Below, one piece after another: positions 60,010 to 64,000 of a stretch of 64,000 bases of DNA; within the stretch, counting starts at the first letter, position 1, and every line of letters begins with the position of its first letter. The stretch is from assembly GCF_042679605.1 (NCBI RefSeq), contig NZ_JBHTMU010000005.1, forward strand, positions 1-64,000. Direction: 5' to 3'. Origin of the DNA: Litorisediminicola beolgyonensis. Its GTDB lineage: Bacteria > Pseudomonadota > Alphaproteobacteria > Rhodobacterales > Rhodobacteraceae. The notes beneath the pieces are model-generated. The model was not told the DNA's origin. It was given only the letters and a program-made list of their open reading frames with translations, and made no database searches. The translations under genes and the position numbers were made by a program.

Positions 60010-61191
60010 ATGAGCGCGACGCTGACCGATCTCGACCGCCAGCTTGGCGAAACCCTCAAGGGGCCGTCGCGGATGACATGGCTCGTGGCGGGGGCCGTCG
60101 CGACCTTTATCGGGTGGTCCGCGGTGGCGAGCCTCGACGAGATCGTGCGGGCCGAAGGCGAGATCGTGTCGTCTTCGCGTCCGCAGATCATCCAGAATCT
60201 CGAGGGCGGAATCCTCGAGGAGCTTCTGGTGCGCGAAGGCGACATCGTCGCCGAGGGGCAAATCCTCGCGCGTCTGCACGGCACCCGTTTCAGCTCCGAG
60301 GTCGGCGACCTCGGCGATCAGATCACCGCTCTCGAGATTCGCCGTCTGCGGCTCGAGGCAGAACTGGCGGGGATGTCGTCCTTCGACATTCCCGCCTCTT
60401 TGTCTGACCGGAACCCGCTGATCGCGGCCTCCGAACGCGCGCTTTTGCTCGCCCGGACCGAGGATTTCGCCGCGCGCGCCAGCGGCGCCCGCGCGGTTCT
60501 GGATCAGGCCGAGGCCGAGCGCGAGCTGATGGAAAAGCTCTTCGCCGAAGAGGTCGTCGCGCTGATCGAGGTGACCCGCGCTCGCAAGGCGCATGCCGAC
60601 GCGCGCCTGCGCTACGAGGAGATCGTGACCCAATCCGAGCTCGATCGCGCGCAGGCCCATGCGGACACGCTGCGCGAACTTGCGACGCTGCGCCAGACGC
60701 TCCGCGCCTCCGAGGATCAGTTGGCACGGACGGTTCTGCGTGCCCCGATGCCGGGTGTGGTCAACACGATCTCGGTCACGACCATCGGCGGTGTCGTGCG
60801 TCCGGGCGAAGAGCTTCTCCAGATCACGCCGATAGACGACGCGCTCTTTGTCGAGGCGCGTGTACGCCCTGAGGATATTGCGCATATACGCAGCGGGCAG
60901 GAGGCGAATATCAAGCTGACCGCGTATGACTACACGATCTTCGGAGCGCTGCCCGGCCGCGTCAGCGTCGTGTCCGCCGATACCACGACCGATCCGGACG
61001 ACCGCGAGAGCCGCCCGCATTACAAGGTTCTGGTCGAGCTTGAACCGGACGCCCTCGATGGTCGGGCACGCGCGATTTCGCTGCGTCCGGGCATGCAGGC
61101 GCAGGCCGAGCTGATGACCGGCGAGAAGACGGTTCTGAGCTATCTCGCCAAACCGCTCTGGAAGAGCCGCGAAGCCCTGCGCGAGCCGTGA
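60010..61191 (+). CDS. Type I secretion periplasmic adaptor (HlyD/LapC-like)
   Basis: A 393-residue membrane fusion protein. One membrane helix (about 23-43), QIIQNLEGGILEELLVREGD (lipoyl half), a coiled coil (95-240) and a second lipoyl half (LRAPMPGVVNTISV) precede a C-terminal beta-barrel ending ELMTGEKTVLSYLAKPLWKS. It links the ABC exporter to the TolC-like lipoprotein. It starts three bases after the exporter stop and ends the adhesin operon. Confidence 0.94.
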   Translation: MSATLTDLDRQLGETLKGPSRMTWLVAGAVATFIGWSAVASLDEIVRAEGEIVSSSRPQIIQNLEGGILEELLVREGDIVAEGQILARLHGTRFSSEVGDLGDQITALEIRRLRLEAELAGMSSFDIPASLSDRNPLIAASERALLLARTEDFAARASGARAVLDQAEAERELMEKLFAEEVVALIEVTRARKAHADARLRYEEIVTQSELDRAQAHADTLRELATLRQTLRASEDQLARTVLRAPMPGVVNTISVTTIGGVVRPGEELLQITPIDDALFVEARVRPEDIAHIRSGQEANIKLTAYDYTIFGALPGRVSVVSADTTTDPDDRESRPHYKVLVELEPDALDGRARAISLRPGMQAQAELMTGEKTVLSYLAKPLWKSREALREP

Positions 61192-61202
61192 TCTAACGGG
61201 AG

Positions 61203-61222
61203 CGCGTGAGGGAAATCACGCG
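61203..61222. terminator. Hairpin at the adaptor/dtd convergent junction
   Basis: CGCGTGA-gggaaa-TCACGCG gives a 7-bp stem between convergent stops. It lacks a U-tract. Confidence 0.45.
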
Positions 61223-61242
61223 GCTCAGATAACGCGTCCGGC

Positions 61243-61686
61243 TTACGCGTCGCTGTCCATCCAGATGGTCACGGGGCCGTCGTTCACGAGCGACACCTTC
61301 ATGTCCGCGCCGAACTCTCCCGTCTCGACTGGCAGCCCCAAATCCCTAAGCGCCTCGGCGAAGTGGAGATAGAGCCGCTCGCCCTCGGCTGGCGGCGCGG
61401 CGGTCGAAAACCCCGGCCGGTTGCCTCGGCTCGTGTCCGCGGCGAGCGTGAACTGGCTGACGACAAGGACCGAGCCGCCCGCATCTGTCACCGATCTGTT
61501 CATCTTGCCCGCCTCGTCGCGGAAGATGCGCAGTTTCGAGATCTTGGTGGCCAATGCGGTCGCTGCCTCGTCACCATCGCCCTGCATGGCACAGACGAGG
61601 ATCAGAAGGCCGGGGCCGATCTCTCCGATAATCTGGCCGTCGACCGAGACCGACGCCTCGGAGACACGCTGAAGCAGCGCCCTCAC
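61243..61686 (-). CDS. dtd: D-aminoacyl-tRNA deacylase
   Basis: A 147-residue DTD with both catalytic signatures: SQFTLAAD and NDGPVTIWMDS (the Gly-cisPro GPVT motif). It removes D-amino acids and glycine mischarged on tRNA. It overlaps the sugar kinase stop as ATGA and is co-transcribed with it. Confidence 0.96.
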   Translation of the reverse strand: MRALLQRVSEASVSVDGQIIGEIGPGLLILVCAMQGDGDEAATALATKISKLRIFRDEAGKMNRSVTDAGGSVLVVSQFTLAADTSRGNRPGFSTAAPPAEGERLYLHFAEALRDLGLPVETGEFGADMKVSLVNDGPVTIWMDSDA

Positions 61687-62585
61687 AATTCGTGGTCCCA
61701 GGGCGGATTTGCGCCCGCCCGGCTGACGGTCACCGCCGCCGCCGCCGCTCCGAGCGAGACAGCGGGACGCAAGTCGTCATGGGACGCGGCGCCGAGCGCA
61801 TCGCGCGTCAGCAGTTTGTCGCGCCAGAGTCCCGCCAGGAGGCCCGCGTTGAACGTGTCGCCCGCACCTACGGTGTCGATCACGTTCGCGGGCTTGGCCG
61901 GCACCCGCATCGTGCCGTCCCGGGTCACCGCGTCGACCCCTTCGGCGCCGCGCGTGACGAGAACAAGTGTTGCGCCCGCGGCGAGGATGTCCTCGGCCGT
62001 GGTGCCAAGCCAGTCCATGTCCTCATCCGAGACCTTCACGATATCCGCCCGGGACAGCATCGCCTCGATCCGGGCGCGGTAGCGCGCCTCGTCCCGAATG
62101 AAGCCAGGGCGGATATTGGGGTCCATCATGATGACCGCTTGGCCTTGCGCCTTCTCCGATAGCGCTGCGTAGGCATCCGCCGCGGGTTCGGAGACGAGGC
62201 TGATCCCGCCGAAAAAGATCGCGTTGAGATCATCGGGCAGGGCCGGGAGGTCGTCCTCGGTCAGCATGCGCCCCGCGGTGTTCTCGTCGTAGAACGCATA
62301 TTTCGCGTGGCCGTCGGTGAGGGTCACGAAGGCCAAGGTGGTCGGTCGGTCGCTGCGTGCGGCGAGAGAGGCGTCGACATTGGACGCCTCGAGCGCCCGC
62401 ATGAGCTGTTCGCCGAAGAGATCGTTGGAGATCCCGCAGAAGAACCCCGAGGGCGCACCCAGCCGCCCGAGCGCGATCGCGGTGTTGAACACCGCCCCTC
62501 CGGAATAGGGCGCGAAGGCCGGCTCGCCGTCGCGGCTTTCCCGGGGCAGCATGTCGATCAGAGCTTCTCCGCAGCAGAGGATCAT
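61683..62585 (-). CDS. PfkB-family carbohydrate kinase (fructokinase-like)
   Basis: A 300-residue ribokinase-fold kinase. The N-terminal CCGEALIDMLP and GGAVFNTAIALGRLG and the C-terminal VIDTVGAGDTFNAGLLAGLW (anion hole and catalytic Asp of GAGD) are conserved. Fructose or a similar sugar is the likely substrate. ATG 62585 has aaaggac upstream. A LacI-type palindrome sits 20 bases upstream of the start, so repressor control is likely. Confidence 0.9.
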   Translation of the reverse strand: MILCCGEALIDMLPRESRDGEPAFAPYSGGAVFNTAIALGRLGAPSGFFCGISNDLFGEQLMRALEASNVDASLAARSDRPTTLAFVTLTDGHAKYAFYDENTAGRMLTEDDLPALPDDLNAIFFGGISLVSEPAADAYAALSEKAQGQAVIMMDPNIRPGFIRDEARYRARIEAMLSRADIVKVSDEDMDWLGTTAEDILAAGATLVLVTRGAEGVDAVTRDGTMRVPAKPANVIDTVGAGDTFNAGLLAGLWRDKLLTRDALGAASHDDLRPAVSLGAAAAAVTVSRAGANPPWDHEL

Positions 62586-62604
62586 CGATGGGTCCTTTCC
62601 CAAC

Positions 62605-62618
62605 TGTTTGCGCAAACA
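62605..62618. promoter_or_regulatory. LacI-family operator-like palindrome
   Basis: TGTTTGCGCAAACA is a perfect 14-bp palindrome with the central GC step typical of LacI/GalR-family sites, 20 bases before the kinase start codon. It overlaps the likely transcription start or leader. No LacI-family regulator is encoded in the window. The remaining 220 bases to the next gene show nothing else. Confidence 0.6.
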
Positions 62619-62839
62619 TGCCTTCAGCGCCGCCCGGGCACAAGGCCGAGTGCGAGTGCGGGATTGGGGAGGGGATCTTCGCAGCTGTTGAGTGGCAGCG
62701 CTCGCTGGGTGCCGATCGGGACGGATGAGGCGACGTCATTGCCTGCTTCACCAAGGCGCACGAAAGCTTACCGGGGTGGAGCGACACTCTATCGGTATGG
62801 ATTACGCCTAAGTTGAGAGGCCCGCGTCGCTCATGTGTC

Positions 62840-63946
62840 TCACTGCTGAGCCATCACATAGCCGACGGCACCGGCGACAATCAGGCCCAACACAACCGCC
62901 ACCGCGATCTTCCAGGTCGACCAGGGGCGCTCGCCCTGGACGCGGCCGGTCTGGGCGTTGACGACGATCCGGAAGGTCTGGCCGCGGAACTTGTAGGCGG
63001 CGAGCCAGATCGGCAGCAGGATGTGCTTGAAGGTAATGTCCGACATGTCGGTGTCGATCCGGTGGATGCGCTGCTGGTCCCCGCCGATGTCGAATTTCAC
63101 GTCTCGCGAGATCTGGCGATCCATGGCCTGCTTGGCCTCGACGAAGCCTTGGTCGAGATCGACGGAGTAGGCCTCGGCCCGGAACCCGGCGAGAAATTCG
63201 GGGCGGTAGGGCTCGAGAAGGCCGAGGTCCCAGGGCGGCAGCGCGTCGATGAACCGCTTGGGGAGCGAGGTCGAGGCCATGACCAGAACGTCATCGAAAA
63301 AGCGCGCGACCCGACCGCTGGCAGGCCGCCAGCGGACCTTGGCGACGCGCTGGGTCGTCATCTTGCCATCGCGCATGACGGGGCGCGTCTCGTAATAGAC
63401 CGTGCCCCGTTCACCGCGATAGCTTGACCGCGTGTCGGCGTCGAAGGTCCAGTAGGGGACGTAGACGCCCTGCATCCGTCGGCCTTTGCGGGCGTAATCC
63501 TGCAGACCGCCGGGCGCGAACCAGAGCTGGCCGAGCCAGGCGCCCATGGCCGAGCGGGCCTCTTCCTCGGTGATCTGGAAGGGCAGGACGCCCTTGGGCT
63601 TGATGTGCCGGTTCGTGCCGGTGTCTGCGACCACGGGGGTGGCGCAGAACGGGCATTCGGCGGCGTGCTGGTCTGGGTCGAACTCGACCTGGGCGGCGCA
63701 GTTCGGGCAGGTGGTGACGCGCGTGACCTCCATCTCCTGGAGGGGCAGAAGGTCGGCCAGGGCGCGCTCGAAATCGAGCTCGGCGATGCTGCCGCCCCAA
63801 GGGCCGCCAGCCGAGATGGGCTCTTCGAAGCCGCAATGATCGCAGACAAGCTTACCGTCGCCGGGCGAGAACCTGAGATCCGAGCCGCATCGCGGGCACG
63901 GGAAATGGTGATCGCTCTCGGTCGGAGTTGCCGTGTGATCGGACAT
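62840..63946 (-). CDS. Zinc-ribbon membrane protein of unknown function
   Basis: 368 residues. Two CxxC pairs near the N-terminus (CPRCG, CDHCG) and another two (CPNC, CPFC) make two zinc ribbons over about 17-105. A soluble middle domain follows, then one C-terminal membrane helix (about 344-365, WKIAVAVVLGLIVAGAVGYV). Similar proteins are sometimes annotated as primosomal protein N'-like or TFIIB-type zinc ribbon proteins, neither convincing. It appears to be a tail-anchored protein with the zinc domains in the cytosol. Confidence 0.75.
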   Translation of the reverse strand: MSDHTATPTESDHHFPCPRCGSDLRFSPGDGKLVCDHCGFEEPISAGGPWGGSIAELDFERALADLLPLQEMEVTRVTTCPNCAAQVEFDPDQHAAECPFCATPVVADTGTNRHIKPKGVLPFQITEEEARSAMGAWLGQLWFAPGGLQDYARKGRRMQGVYVPYWTFDADTRSSYRGERGTVYYETRPVMRDGKMTTQRVAKVRWRPASGRVARFFDDVLVMASTSLPKRFIDALPPWDLGLLEPYRPEFLAGFRAEAYSVDLDQGFVEAKQAMDRQISRDVKFDIGGDQQRIHRIDTDMSDITFKHILLPIWLAAYKFRGQTFRIVVNAQTGRVQGERPWSTWKIAVAVVLGLIVAGAVGYVMAQQ

Positions 63947-64000
63947 GGTAAAGGGTCCTGGGCGAAGCTTGGAGGGGGCGCGAGGTGGAGGGCTTACTCG
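63947..64000. other. Window end, no feature seen
   Basis: The last 54 bases lie upstream of the zinc-ribbon gene. A tacc/ggtcc context supports that gene's start but nothing else is visible. Confidence 0.3.

Overview
The window is a 64 kb chromosomal segment of a GC-rich alphaproteobacterium, most likely a Rhodobacterales member (Roseobacter group / Rhodobacteraceae). Three things point that way: the ethylmalonyl-CoA pathway pair ecm/ccr, a TauE/SafE permease followed by a TIGR02186-type protein, and an HvrA-like H-NS protein. Genes are dense, with many ATGA, GTGA or TGATG overlaps. I see no tRNA, rRNA, insertion sequence, prophage or CRISPR array. Assignments rest on reading motifs and gene order; no database search was run.

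Layout. 1-5.1 kb: ffh (SRP54), an Asp/Glu-racemase-superfamily enzyme coupled to an M24 metallohydrolase, and a di-heme cytochrome c peroxidase. 5.1-14.2 kb: a CRTAC1-like FG-GAP protein coupled to a ROK repressor (xylR), divergent from a complete xylose operon xylF-xylH-xylG-xylB-xylA. 14.4-17.0 kb: TauE/SafE exporter, TIGR02186 protein, hot-dog thioesterase and a PliG-like secreted protein. 17.1-22.1 kb: a BMP-type (nucleoside-like) ABC importer whose ATPase and permease genes are separated by a low-GC small ORF of unknown function. 22.2-30.2 kb: housekeeping and stress genes (rimI, tsaB, Nfu, MBL hydrolase, rsmD, ferredoxin-reductase-like flavoprotein, peroxiredoxin, phhB, DUF482 acyltransferase, GDPD, RidA).

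30.3-33.3 kb: a type I secretion ABC/HlyD pair with no evident substrate gene beside it. 33.5-38.5 kb: methyltransferase, class A PBP, glnK-amtB. 38.7-43.7 kb: HDAC-like amidohydrolase, xseB, ispA, dxs, then a convergent NAD-epimerase. 43.8-46.3 kb: lytic transglycosylase lipoprotein, DUF1989 protein, deoD, H-NS-like protein. 46.4-51.5 kb: ethylmalonyl-CoA mutase and crotonyl-CoA carboxylase/reductase flanking an acyltransferase. 51.7-53.8 kb: a quorum-sensing module (short ORF, luxR, luxI) preceded by an exact CtrA-type site, and a flavin reductase. 54.1-61.2 kb: a Bap-like Ig-repeat surface protein with its own lipoprotein TolC homologue, ABC exporter and HlyD adaptor. 61.2-64 kb: dtd, a PfkB sugar kinase with a LacI-type operator, and a zinc-ribbon membrane protein.

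Functional threads: pentose uptake and isomerisation under a local ROK regulator; nucleoside-like uptake plus purine nucleoside phosphorylase; nitrogen sensing (glnK-amtB); C2 assimilation (ecm, ccr); and an acyl-homoserine-lactone circuit adjoining a self-contained adhesin secretion operon, suggesting a density- and cell-cycle-linked surface programme. The signals I rate most interesting are the CtrA box before the luxR/luxI module, a covarying tandem-hairpin repeat found twice, and the low-GC ORF inside the ABC operon.
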